Below are positions 1 to 9,281 of a DNA stretch of 42,493 nt, piece by piece. Made by a program: the position numbers and the translations under genes. The notes beneath the pieces are model-generated. The model saw nothing but the letters and a program-made list of their open reading frames with translations. It made no database searches and had not been told where the DNA came from. Source of the DNA: Zopfochytrium polystomum. Taxonomy: Eukaryota; Chytridiomycota; Chytridiomycetes; Chytridiales; Chytridiaceae. The stretch spans positions 1-42,493 of the forward strand of contig JAIVFJ010000429.1 of the NCBI GenBank assembly GCA_025765615.1. The letters are read 5' to 3'. Positions within the stretch are counted from its first letter, which is position 1. Every line of letters starts with the position of its first letter.

Positions 1-251
1 TCTTCATTGTTTTGGGCGATGGCAGCAATAGGCGTACATTGCGCCCTCCCGGCTTTGCGCACTCTTCTTGTCCGTCGCAGCCTTCTTTAGCTTTTCCAGA
101 ATGTGGTAAGAGACAAGACCCTTGAGTGGGCGTTGACAATAGCGGCGAGGTCATCCGCCGCGCTCTTGCGGTCAGCTGCCGCGGTGGAGTTCGCGGTAAG
201 GGTCTTCAGCAGCTCAGCGACCAACTGCAACTTCTTCTCGTTGGTAGACAT
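1..251 (-). CDS. Elongation factor 3-like protein, N-terminal HEAT region (partial, apparent frameshifts)
   Basis: The gene reads leftward from the ATG at 251 and runs off the window. The N-terminus (MSTNEKKLQLVAELLKTL) is followed by an Ala/Lys-rich helical stretch. The continuous frame stops near position 65. A conserved-looking continuation (LKGLVSYHILEKLKKAA, then KKSAQSREGAM) lies in a second frame and AAIAQNNE in a third. This is a HEAT-repeat pattern like the start of fungal EF-3, the ribosome-associated ABC ATPase needed for tRNA exit and recycling. One-base slips are implied near 105-120 and 28-36; they could be consensus errors, a real pseudogene, or in the second case an intron. 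No ATPase domain is in view, so another HEAT protein is possible. Confidence 0.5.
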
Positions 252-540
252 AATGAAACTTGAATTCTGCCCGCTTTGGTCAGAAGACGCTTGGAACCAC
301 AGTTGCGGCTGATCTGGAAGAGCCAAAAAAAATACCTTTGGCGGTTTAGAAACGACTTTTTTTTTGAGGTGAGATCCGTGTGCACGGAAGGGTAATCGCG
401 TCCAAGCGGGGCCGAGGGTGTGAAGGAAGTTTAGTGTTCGCTACGATCAGGCTGGCCTGCCGACCTCGGGACGATCAGGCGAGGCGAAGTGTGTGTGTTG
501 TTGGGGTGGGGAGGAAAAAAGGTGGATAACGAAGGAGTAC
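252..540. other. Upstream region of the EF-3-like gene
   Basis: This stretch separates the minus-strand start at 251 from the purine microsatellite. It should hold the promoter and 5' leader of the EF-3-like gene. A T-run lies at about 358-365. I see no convincing TATA box and no gene. Confidence 0.3.
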
Positions 541-718
541 GAAAGAAAGAAAGAAAGACGAGGAAAGAAAGAAGAAAGAAAGAAAGAAAAGAAAAGAAAA
601 GAAAAGAAAGAAAGAAGAAAAGAAAAGAAAGAAAGAAAAAAGAAGAAAGAAAGGAAAAGAAAAAGAAAGAGAAAGAAAGAAAAGGAGAAAATTGAACGAA
701 AGAAAGAAAGAAAGAAGA
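540..718. repeat. GAAA/GAAAA purine microsatellite
   Basis: An almost uninterrupted purine strand about 180 bp long, made of GAAA, GAAAA and AGAA units. The long reading frames over it (poly Lys/Glu/Arg on plus, poly Ser/Phe/Leu on minus) are artefacts of the repeat and not genes. Confidence 0.9.
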
Positions 719-769
719 ATTGGAAGCGGAGCGTGGAAAAATTTGATTCCTCGAAGCTCCTTGTCCGAT

Positions 770-1472
770 GATGAACGGAAACGAGAAAAACGTGTAACCT
801 GCAGAACTCCTGCCAGACCATCTGGCGCAGCCTTGGTTGATCAGCAGGAAAGCACCGATGGTTAACGTTATCACCAGCAGCTGCTGAACAGCGAGGGGGC
901 TGGCAACCGCCGAAATATGTTCGCGCACAGGCTGGCATCCGAAACAAGGGACTGGAAGACAGCGACCACCGGCACAAAACCGCAAAATGGAAGGGTAGAA
1001 GAGGCGGCGACCATCAGCTCAACACCAGCTGGTTCTTCTAATGTGTGGGGGACGAGGAGGATTGGTGCACGCGCGACGCTATCGAAGGGAGGCCACCACA
1101 TTCAGGAGTTTTTGCGATGTGTCGCGAACATCCAATTATTGCGCTGTGAAATTGGCAGCCCCAGCCTTCCCATTTTCGCCAACGAGAAAAAGAGACAAAT
1201 TGCAGCGCTTTTGTGTCCAAGCCGTCAAAGCCCTGATATTGAAAACGTTCAGTACCGGCCACAGACACCTTCCACCTCGAAACCTCCCTATTCGTCAAAT
1301 TTGTCCGCAACACGAAAATCCACGTGCAAATACTTGAGATCATCAATTCGAACTGGCGCGACACAGAATAATACATCACATTCCAATGTATCCATTGAGG
1401 AATTAGATCCTGCAAGAGGTCCACATTGCCGGATGACGGAATTGCGCGCGAAGTGGAAGATATCTTACTCAA
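770..1472 (-). other. Possible exons of an unrecognised membrane protein
   Basis: No gene is firmly resolved here. On the minus strand two hydrophobic stretches look protein-like: one at about 930-1020 (starting MVAASSTLPFCGFVPVV) and one at about 800-900 (QQLLVITLTIGAFLLI), in different frames. A further minus frame spans 1038-1472 and is Trp/Tyr-rich, but a plus-strand frame of similar length overlaps it. The pieces could be exons of a small multi-pass membrane protein. Codon use and splice sites do not let me decide. Confidence 0.2.
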
Positions 1473-1477
1473 TTCAT

Positions 1478-1878
1478 TTATTGCAGAGTAACCTTTTTGA
1501 TAGAAGAGGGACTTTGCGGACTGGGCTGATCAGAGGCCAGTGAGCGCGGGAGGACGGCGCGAAAAGCACGCTGCTTAGAGCGGGGTTTGAATTTGTTCAA
1601 CAGCAAACGGAGAGAAAAGGGGAAGCGCGCAGCTTGCCGCCCTGACCGAGGATGATGATGAGGAAGGTGTACGTTATGGATATCGGCAGACCGGATGGTT
1701 GTCTTCCATCTCCTCTCACACATTGACGAACGAACGCCAATATCGCCCTCACTTGCTGCTGTGGATCTACCTCAAACTGACCGGGTGTCCGCCCCTCGGT
1801 CTGAGTCGTGGAAGTGAAGGCATTTTCCCGGATATAGGACAGCGCTATGGGCGGCAAGGATTTCAGTGCGTCACACAT
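1478..1878 (-). CDS. Small unrecognised protein, two-exon model
   Basis: The model starts at ATG 1878 (MCDALKSLPPIALSYIREN). Exon 1 ends near 1725 at a GTGTGAGA-type donor. The acceptor ending GGTCAG near 1641 leads into a second exon that ends in SSIKKVTLQ and stops at 1478. Joining them gives about 108 residues with a basic C-terminal half (KFKPRSKQRAFR). The intron would be about 85 nt, like those of the secure genes nearby. I do not recognise the family. Reading through without splicing gives a different C-terminus, so the model is tentative. Confidence 0.3.
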
Positions 1879-2060
1879 TCCAACTGCCTTTGCGCATATT
1901 AGTTAGAAATACAATAACCGCCCCGCCCCCGTCAATGGCTGCCTACCGGAAAGGAGACGAAGAAAGCGAATCCTCCTATGTGGGCCAGATCAAGATATTG
2001 AGCTCTGACTGTTTCCGAGCGGCGCAATCTACAACGTCAGTTCCCGCTCACTCCAAAAGC

Positions 2061-2421
2061 CTACTGCTGCGTAGTGTGCAATGGCGGACTTTCACAGCTC
2101 CACCAATATTGCGCGATCGCTTTGACAAATTCTACGGCAACAGCAAAAGCCCCCGCCATGTTTGCAAAGAAAAGCGCTTGGCCGGCGAACAGCGCAACCT
2201 TTCCAGTTCGGCTGGGAGCTGGTCAAGTCTGCAAGCGGACCTTGTGTTCCCACTTGTTCGCTTTCGCCGACTGCGCCGTCCCGCGGCGGCAACTCTGCCT
2301 TGAGGCAGGCAGTCGTAGCTGCGATCCCTGCCAAAACACAATTCATCAGTGGAGAGCGGCATGGCACAGCTTCTTGTGCGCCACCTGCCATGCTTGGTCC
2401 ATTCGGGGGCAGTGTCGCCAA
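2061..2421 (-). CDS. Putative small membrane protein, two-exon model
   Basis: The start is ATG 2421 (MATLPPNGPSMAGGAQEAVP), followed by a hydrophobic stretch (LMNCVLAGIAATTACL). After an intron ending at GACTTGACCAG near 2225, a second frame gives a longer hydrophobic segment (KVALFAGQALFFANMAGAF, then VEFVKAIAQYWW) and stops at 2061. Two hydrophobic segments in a short protein suggest a small integral membrane protein. The donor is not certain; a GTTGCC site would match the GTT donors found in neighbouring genes. No family was recognised. Confidence 0.35.
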
Positions 2422-2836
2422 CCACTTCTACTTGGAACCACTCCGAACGCAAACTATACCTATCTTGAACGGAGTAAACCAGAGGAAGCTGGGGGATAGA
2501 TACCGCGGACCATGGAAACCGCTGCGTCCCGGCAGATACTCCTATGTTCTTAATTGACCAGGGCCGACGGGAGGTCGGTTCCCAACTGGAAGCGACGGGG
2601 CTATCGGACAATACCAGGCTCGATTTTCAGGGGGCTTTGGCGTGGGCCAAGGTGGCTAGGCCCCTACCTTCCATCAAGGTTTGGGGCAGCGGCGGCCCAG
2701 AAGTCGTTGCCCAAGGAGAAGGACGCCCGCGGGAGCAGCTTTGCCCGCGTAGTTCGACCCGGTTGCGTAAAATAGAAAATTGTATATGTGCAGCGAGTGC
2801 GACACGTCTTTTAAAAATCGGAAGGTTTTGGCCAGG
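2422..2836. other. Unassigned sequence upstream of the LINE fragment
   Basis: Overlapping short frames occur on both strands, but none has a recognisable motif or a clear advantage over the others. It probably includes the promoter of the small minus-strand gene that starts at 2421. Confidence 0.3.
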
Positions 2837-2845
2837 TTAGGGTTA
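2837..2845 (+). repeat. TTAGGGTTA telomere-like tract at the 5' junction of LINE copy 1
   Basis: The sequence TTAGGGTTA sits directly before the first base that matches the LINE (GTAACAGGAAGTGG). The same kind of tract sits at the 5' junctions of LINE copies 2 and 3. Confidence 0.75.
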
Positions 2846-3169
2846 TGTAACAGGAAGTGGCCTCCGACACATGTTGATGTGGAGGGCTGGGATGGTAGCA
2901 TTCCACCGACCGTGTGCAAGGGCTGACTTGCGCAGAGAAATGCACTAGGGGGCATGTTTTGGAGTGTTCAGGGGGTTAAGGACAGGCTGATGGAGAGGCT
3001 GCACCCTTGAGTTGATTCCCACTGCAGAGCAACAGGACTTGAACATTTCAGCAGTGGATGTGGGCTTATGGTCGCTGGTCTTTGGGCCCCCTACAGTGCC
3101 AAAGCTGAGGACAAGATCTCTAAGGAGACTCGCATTGCCTCAAAGAAGATGGGAATTGTTATGAATCAC

Positions 3170-3287
3170 CCTCTGGAAACCTCTGGAACCTTCTAGAGCA
3201 TTCCTTCATGGAACCCTTCTGGAACAAACTTCTGGAACATTCTAGAACATTCCTTCATGGAACCTTCTGGAACCTTCTGGAACCTTC
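3170..3287 (+). promoter_or_regulatory. Heat-shock-element arrays in the solo LTR
   Basis: The best array, at 3260-3287, has six alternating 5-bp units (GAA-cc-TTC-tg-GAA and so on) with perfect spacing. A second, at about 3230-3252, has five (TTC-tg-GAA-ca-TTC-ta-GAA). Weaker units occur from 3172. This is the canonical binding pattern for trimeric heat-shock factor. The arrays lie about 105 bp or more upstream of the TATA box at 3393. Activity is inferred, not shown. Confidence 0.75.
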
Positions 3288-3392
3288 TTTGCTTTCCTGA
3301 CTTGTTGTCATTGGTATCATTGGTATCATTGTATTACTAATTGCTCTTTCTGGAACTTTCTTTGAGTCTTGACAAGGAACACTCTCAAGAGG

Positions 3393-3400
3393 TATAAAAG
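3393..3400 (+). promoter_or_regulatory. TATA box of the solo LTR
   Basis: TATAAAAG followed by a G-rich stretch. The reverse-oriented copy keeps the same box (CTTTTATA at 16,881-16,888). It would set the U3/R boundary of the LTR shortly downstream. Confidence 0.65.
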
Positions 3401-4128
3401 GGGGATGGGGGACCTGTCCCATCCCTCAAGTGAATTATTGTTTCCAACACAATCATCACTCCTCTCAGTTCCTTGTCTGCCTTGTCCTGTCCTGCCCTGT
3501 TCCTGACAGGAATGAAGCTGGCTAGGATGATTGTGCAGTTGCGCATTGAGTGTGGAGGACTTGCGAATTTCACTGATGCTTCAGAGAAGACTGTGGCAGA
3601 GGAGGCAGCGGTAGTGGTGGGGGGCAGGTAGCGTAGACTGGTGGTATATGAGTGTTCAGGAACAGATGGCAGCAGCCAGGGTGCGCAAGCTTGCAAGGTT
3701 GGTCATAATCACAACCTATGATCCAGTACAGAACAAACAGTGGGCGGGAGTCCAGGGAGAAGTGGAAGAAGAAGGAAACTGAGGGTGTTGAGGGGACAGT
3801 GGATGGCAATGGGCATGTGGACTCTGATACAGATGAGGGGGGCTGGATATGGGTGACAGTTAGTGCAGTGTTTCAGTAGCAGGCCTTCGAACCTCAATTG
3901 TTATCTATTTGTTTTCTGTGTTGTTAAATTTCACTTCACCTCTGTTTACTCCACCCCTGTGGTTCCTCCCCTCTCTCACTTTTGACCTAGCTGCTGTTCT
4001 TTGTTTTTCTCTTTTGCCTATTGATTCTCTACTTGGCACCCCTTTCTTGCTTTTGGACATGTTTCTCTTACTGCAGATGTACACACTTTCAACTTTCAAA
4101 GTTGCAGATTCCTCACCCTTTCCTTTGG

Positions 4129-4152
4129 GGGGGGGGGGGGGGGGGGGGGGGG
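4129..4152. repeat. Long G homopolymer in the LINE 3' UTR
   Basis: A run of about 24 G residues precedes the conserved GAATAAATCC end of the LINE 3' UTR. LINE copy 2 has about 9 G at the same place (near 22,068). The length given here may be affected by base-calling of homopolymers. Confidence 0.8.
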
Positions 4153-4503
4153 TGGGGGCCGAATAAATCCTGCTGAAAAGGTAGGTTAGGCAGGGCGCAG
4201 AATAATTTTTTTTTTTTTTTTCAGCTTCGGAATATTTCTTGCAGCGGTTGCGAGTTTGCGGCGATATTGCAAAAGACAACTTGTTGCGGCGATTTCGCAC
4301 AAGCGGAAGTACTGTTTTTATCGCCAGCCAATGATGGTACAGGGGGTGCCGGCGGCGTGAAGCTCCGACGGGAGCTTGGGTGTCAGGAAGTAGGAAGCGA
4401 GGAGGAGGGGATCGGGGACGGGGGAAAAATGAATGAGACGGAAAAATTAAATTATAAAAAAAACCAGCACGTGGTGTGCGGCGTTGTGGGGCCGCAACGA
4501 TCG

Positions 4504-4505
<2 letters not shown>

Positions 4506-4581
<76 letters not shown>
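4506..4581. repeat. (TC)n microsatellite upstream of the acyltransferase gene
   Basis: About 38 TC units. The poly Ser/Leu and poly Arg/Glu frames across it are artefacts. It lies about 55 bp before the first plausible start (4635) of the acyltransferase gene, so it may lie in its promoter or leader. Confidence 0.95.
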
Positions 4582-4586
<5 letters not shown>

Positions 4587-4634
4587 TGTTGCGGGGCCCG
4601 TTCTCTGTCTCCCTTCCCTCCGCTTCGAAAGCGA

Positions 4635-6724
4635 ATGGCGGCATCCGTCCGTCCCGCTGGCGGCGAGGGCGGCAATCACCGTCGGCGCAACGACGACGCG
4701 CAACTCCCTCTCCATAACGATGATGATCGCCGCTCTGGCGCACGCGTCGCCGACGGCATCGACGCTGGCGGTGCTGAGGCACCACCAACGCTCCCGCTCG
4801 TTCGGCCGCTGGACAGAAGGCAAGCCGCCAACGTCGTCCTGGCAGCCTCTGCGGATCACCTTTCCTCAACAAACATTGCCGTCGCCGTGACGCGCCTGCC
4901 GCTGAAGCCATTTTCCGGCTTCTTCCCCGCGTTTGCAGAAGCTGCTTCTTCGGCAGCGAAAATTGCTGCGCGCACAAATCCCCTCCTACGCGCAAAGGTC
5001 GTGTCGGTACCGGTCATGGACGGTCGGCTCAGCCCAACCGCTCATTCGCCAGTGTACAGACTCTTCTTTGCAGACATGGATGACACGCATGCAGTGACGA
5101 AAGGAAAGCTCAAGGCCAATCCGGAGCCGCAACAACAGATTCCGCCCTTTTTTCGAACGTTGGAGAGTCAATTGGATCTCGTCATTGGGCACGAGCTTTC
5201 GGCGCCATTCCAACTCGCGCATGGCCCCCCCGCCCGAGGCGTGATCATCAATCTCCCACGTCGACGTAGTTTTTACGTTCAGCCGAGCTGTGTTTACAGA
5301 GAGAGAAGCCATTCAGATTGTCCGGTCATGGAGTCGACTGCTACTCGAAGATGGGGCGTCGCGAGCGGCCACGCCTTCGGCAGAGTGCGAATGGCGGGAC
5401 CTGACGGGCGCCGACCTCGCAGCCCGGCTTGCCCAGTTCGACGCAGCGGACACGTCCAGAGGCGGGGATGAAATCTTTCAACCTGCGCCCCATTTGTCGG
5501 GTTCAAACGCTCTTGTTTCCTCCTCAGAGAAGGAAAAGGACCCATTAGCGACGCGGTACCCGCACGGCACTCGCGTTGTAATGACCGCTCTGACGACCGC
5601 CCAGAGCGTCGAGGCTCGCCGCCGAGCAAACGCGCTGCGCGTGCCACTAGAAATCTTTCTCGCCGCCGCCGTCGCCGTTGCCCAAGCCCCGTTTGCGCGC
5701 AACGCGCCCGTCCTTGCCAAACACAACTCACAGTCCCCGTCGCTCGCGGCCTCCCGCAGCGGCTCCCACCCGCGGTCGCTCACCGCGCGACCCAACCTGC
5801 GCGCGTCTGCATCCGCCGCGTCCCTCAAACCTGTTGCCGCGCAAGCGCTGCCGCCGTCAATTTCGGCAACCGGCCTGATTCGCCTGACTTCCGCGGCGAC
5901 GACGAGGCCCAGCTCCTCTCGCGTGATGCACTCGTCCTTGCGCGTCGAGCCGACCCCACCCGCGGACCGCGACGCAGCCGCAGGCATCCACCTCTTCCAC
6001 GAAACGGTCCTGCAATCTCGCGCGCTCGCCGCCCAGCAGCTCGCGGCAGATACAGCAGCCGCGTCGGCGGCGGCGGCGACACCCGTCCCCACGTCGTCCT
6101 CGTTTGCTGCGGGAGGCAAACCCACAACGCTTCTCGGCCGCCTTCTCGCCTCGCGCTCCCTCGAAACGAGCCAAGGGGTCGGAGACCCGCACCCGTCTCC
6201 CGAGGCCCTCACAGCTGCGCAGCGGGCGGTTGTGCTCCGGCTGGACGCCGTCGCGCGGGGCGTGGCACAGGTGGTCGAGGGAAACGGGATCGTTGGCTGC
6301 ACCGGCCGGCGCGCCTGCGGGTCCAGCCGGTGCGGCGGCGGCGCTGTTGCGCGCCGCCGCCGCCGGGTGGTCTGCAGCGTGGGCGGCGCCGGCGCCGGCG
6401 CAGCGGCGCAGGCGGCTACCTCCGTGCCCCGATTACGTTGCCACGCTCGTGAGCGCGGGCGAGACGCTGCTGTGGTCTCCGGCGAGTGAAGGATGGTCTG
6501 ACGCAGACGGGGTCGTGTTTATTGCGGGGACTGCTGCCCCTGGCGGAGGAGTCTCGGTGGTGCTTGCCGACGTGCCCGCCGCCGACAGTTCAATCAAAGG
6601 GGGCATGACAGTGTCGATCGGGCTTTCGCGGGACGGGAAGGCCGGGATTGAGGACGTACGCGAGATGCTCGAGCGCTTTGTCGTTGCATTCTGCGGGGGC
6701 AAGATGTCGGTTTTTGGAGGCTAG
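4635..6724 (+). CDS. CAT-superfamily (alcohol acetyltransferase/condensation-like) acyltransferase, apparent frameshifts
   Basis: The first plausible start is ATG 4635; an upstream exon is possible. The frame runs through VRPLDRRQA and NPLLRA, motifs typical of the N-terminal half of alcohol acetyltransferase-like proteins, to about 5240. Coding character then moves to the next frame (HVDVVFTFSRAVFTERE, then IVRSWSRLLLEDGA) until about 6290. It moves again to a third frame ending GGMTVSIGLSRDGKAGIEDV and stopping at 6724, which resembles the C-terminal sheet and helix of the fold. The middle is Ala/Pro/Ser-rich and low in complexity. The usual catalytic HHxxxDG is not visible: the aligned place reads SRAVFTE. 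Two one-base slips or cryptic splicing must be assumed. A role in acyl-CoA-dependent ester formation is only a family-level guess. Confidence 0.45.
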
Positions 6725-7058
6725 GATGCGGTCTGCGAGCACGATGAAAGAGGCAACGTATGCCATCACTTTTTGGAAAGCTGGGTCAATATACTACAGA
6801 AAGTTTGTTGAATCTTGAGACAACCGATAGACAAGGGGCGTTAAAGGAAAGCGTCGTGAGAAAACGAAAAACGGCCATCTTTAGTGTAGGAGCTGCCCGG
6901 AGCATTGTAAAACCATCTTTCCGGGATATGTATGGTTTGGTCGTGCTCAATGTAATCGGGCAATTACTAAAGGAAGCTCAAAATAAGCAGTTGCATTAGA
7001 TACAAGTGTTTGTTATGAATGTAAACCAGTGGCAATCACTCAAATGGATATAGGATTA
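6725..7058. other. Spacer after the acyltransferase gene
   Basis: A short plus frame at 6760-6999 has no recognised motif. Its AT content is higher than in the gene before it. It probably contains the 3' end of the acyltransferase transcript. Confidence 0.3.
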
Positions 7059-7483
7059 TTAATAAGGGTCGTGATCGTACTCTTCGACCAGCGCGGCCAA
7101 TGGCGAAGGAAACAGGGAGACGCTACGAATCAGACGTTCTCCCCTCACGTCCCTCTTCTTGTGGTTGTCTCCGTCGTTGTCTTTCCTCGGCACAGTCGGT
7201 GTTGGAAAACTCCGACTTTTCCTGTTTTTTCTACTGGCTCCGCATGTATGCAAAAGATGGCGAGGATGACGAAGAACAGTAAATCAAAGAGCCAAGTCCA
7301 TCTTATCGCATGTCCATTCGTCCGACTTGTTGCGGGTGCGGGCAAAAGACAGAAGGAGGGCAGACTAAGCGAGGTGCGAGCAACTTTAATCCAGGTTGGG
7401 CACTTTGTGAAGTTAATCGAAGCTTTGAAGAGCCAGAGGGGTTCTATCTTGTCACCGAACTGGTGTTTTTCGAATTGGCCCAA
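7059..7483 (-). CDS. Possible small secreted or single-pass membrane protein
   Basis: On the minus strand a strongly hydrophobic segment (TWLFDLLFFVILAIFCIHA, about 7240-7300) is followed by EPVEKTGK, which looks like a signal peptide with an Ala-type cleavage site. Downstream, one frame ends KTTTETTTRRGT at 7145 and another continues as a charged tail that stops at 7059 (ALVEEYDHDPY). I cannot place an intron that joins them cleanly, nor a sure start codon. No family was recognised. Confidence 0.25.
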
Positions 7484-7987
7484 TGCGAACGGTGATCAAA
7501 AGAGGTTGGAGGACCTTGTCTTATGCGGCGGTGCCTGACGCCGTGACATTTCTCATGTAGCGGTCCATGTTGCTGTTCAGAGTCAAGGTGGTCCATTGTG
7601 ACGAAACCACTATGACAGGGGAAAGGGCACAAGTAAACGCTCTTTAATGATGCAAGCTCAAAGAAGTCGAGCCACCCACTCAGTGAGGAAGTGAACCGCG
7701 GCCGATAACTTATTATGTTTATTTTGTACAAGAATAGAGAATGGTCTTTCCGGTTCCATTGCAGCTTCGAACTGGATGAATCTGAAGTAATCTACGGCAC
7801 TCATCAAGCGACGCGTCTTGGACTATTTGGCCGACAATATGCTCGGAGAGGAAAAGTGCAGTAAGTATGAGAGGGTGGTGAAACAAGCATGTCCCGAATA
7901 CTATTCACGCGAACCGACAACGACGTTCTATTGAGAGCGGTTAAACTACTTAGTCGTAGGTTGAAGGCTTCAAATTTCAAAACTCAC
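7484..7987. other. Region beyond the 3' end of the membrane-protein gene
   Basis: This may hold the last exon and 3' UTR of the minus-strand gene at 7988-9260. One candidate exon reads HIVGQIVQDASLDECRRLL and ends at a stop near 7720. The remainder shows nothing recognisable. Confidence 0.25.
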
Positions 7988-9260
7988 TTTCGACCGAACG
8001 GTCCCTGCCTCTGCCGACGTTGCGAGAGTGCCGGCTGCAACATTCTGAATGTAAAGGTCAGCTAAAATCATGCAGTCCTAGGAATTGGTACCTCCAACGA
8101 GATGCTTCCTGCCTTCGTGAACAGTGACGCAGAGCCTGCTCCAACGTAAAACATCTTTAAGCTGCCCTTGGTCGAGTTCAGCGATAGGGTGTTTGCTGAC
8201 AGTCCCACCACTCGAATACTGCCAGTGTTGGAGAACAGCTCAACTCGATCAAGGTGAATGTCGTCATCATTTGAAAAAGACATGTCGATAGATGTCGCTT
8301 CTGCAGACACTCGTATTTTGGACAGGCTTAGATCGCTAAGCCGGGGGGGAAGTAGAAGGATCGAACCAACGATAACGCAGCCATCTTCGTTGTAATACAT
8401 TCGTTTATCGACTTCGCTGTCCACATCTCGACTCACGCTGTCTCGTTGAATTGCACTGGAGTTACCCCTGCACGGGTCACGAAGGCAAGGTGGTGTCTGG
8501 ACCTTAATTGACACTTTGTTGTCTCTGATGGTGGTGACGGTGGAGAAAGGAAGGTCCGATAGACCAGGCGTCAAATGAAAATGGTTCGAATAAACCGGAT
8601 TGCTTATCAGAGCATGCACTGCAATGCGGATAGTGCCAATCTGACGACTCTAGTAAGATTTGTTGAGAAAAGCAATTCTCTCACCCCAATTCCAATCACT
8701 TCTATGTCTATCGACGTTATGGCTTTCATGATATGCGACCAGCCATCTCGAGGATAAAGTGGAACGCTTGCTTCAACAGGCAGGCATTGAATGGCTGTGT
8801 CTGCCTCCAAGTAGGGAAGTAACCCTTTTGCGGGATATGAATAGTCCTGGCTGACGCATTAAATTGCAATCAATAATTGCTGGTTCATCTCCCTTACTTG
8901 GGTACGATAAACGAAGTAGGATATGGACACGAAAATCAGAAAAATCAAAACCACTCCTTTCTCATCACACATTCTACCCTTTTGGGAAGATCTTGGGGGA
9001 ACACGACGAACGACGATGCTGGAAGTTGAAGTGAGGAGAGGAGTCCGCTCATTGGGAGGCCGATCCCAAGAGAGGGGTTGGGGCTGCACCGTCGAAGGTC
9101 GTTCCATTTCTGTTCGTTGGGGTCGCTCAAAACCGCCAGAAAACAGTGGGTGATGCTGGGGTGTCGAGAGAAGAGGCGAAAACTGCTGTCCGTATGCCGT
9201 GGGTCCGTAGTTGTGGTAGCTTCGTTGGGGAGCATCGATCGAGGGGCCGTTTGAGATCAT
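7988..9260 (-). CDS. Type II membrane protein with a LEA2-like domain and a beta-rich adhesin-like C-terminus
   Basis: Exons on the minus strand are 9260-8898, 8846-8685, 8640-8092 and 8044-7988, all joined in phase 0 with GT-AG introns of 51, 44 and 47 nt. The N-terminal ~95 residues are polar and carry an acidic-dileucine-like NERTPLL sorting motif. One membrane segment follows (VVLIFLIFVSISYFVYR), so the bulk is probably lumenal or outside. After it comes a stretch like LEA2 domains (SIDIEVIGIG, then GTIRIAVHALISNPVYS). Next come regularly spaced Ser/Gly/Asn-rich strands (SNTGSIRVVG, SLNSTKGSLKM, FTKAGSISLE), as in DUF4097-type adhesin folds. The end is uncertain: the frame may stop just after exon 4 or continue to an exon near 7720-7830. 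The function is unknown. Confidence 0.65.
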
Positions 9261-9281
9261 GTCTTGTAATTTTTTGGCACC
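9261..9281. promoter_or_regulatory. 21-bp gap between two divergent start codons
   Basis: The minus-strand ATG (9260) and the plus-strand ATG of the DMAP1/SWC4 gene (9282) are separated by only 21 bp. The 5' leaders, and probably the core promoters, must therefore overlap the opposite coding sequence. No TATA box is seen in the gap. Confidence 0.7.

Larger units (their letters stand above)
3157..3508 (+). mobile_element. Solo LTR carrying heat-shock-element arrays, copy 1
   Basis: The element begins TGTTATGAATCACC, ends CTGTTCCTGACA (TG...CA) and is flanked by a perfect 5-bp duplication GGAAT (3152-3156 and 3509-3513). The empty site is visible in LINE copy 2 near 21,468, where GGGAATGAAGCTGG is uninterrupted, so both ends are exact. 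It holds arrays of alternating GAA/TTC units and a TATA box (TATAAAAG at 3393). No internal region or second LTR is attached, which makes it a solo LTR. A shorter reverse-oriented copy lies at 16,773-17,080. Its parent retrotransposon is not in the window. Confidence 0.9.
2846..4180 (+). pseudogene. LINE copy 1: 5'-truncated, decayed ORF2 3' end with 3' UTR, split by a solo LTR
   Basis: The sequence matches the last part of the LINE ORF2 and 3' UTR seen intact at about 21,170-22,103. Recognisable parts are the Cys/His cluster region (about 2920-2970), the DLNISAVD-like stretch, the C-terminal Lys/Arg-rich tail (about 3750-3840) and a 3' UTR ending GAATAAATCCTGCTGAAAAG. Small indels break the frame from the start (for example an extra A in the region matching CARAGC), so it cannot be translated. 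A 352-bp LTR interrupts it at 3157-3508. The 3' UTR carries an unusually long G run. This is a fossil copy and the only LINE piece within the genic part of the window. Confidence 0.85.

Noticed and set aside
447..985. Long minus-strand frames rich in Ser/Phe/Leu
   Set aside because: They are produced by the GAAA microsatellite read on the opposite strand.
4447..4995. Long frames with poly Arg-Glu or poly Ser-Leu
   Set aside because: They are produced by the TC microsatellite; only the stretch after 4,635 in one frame has protein-family character.
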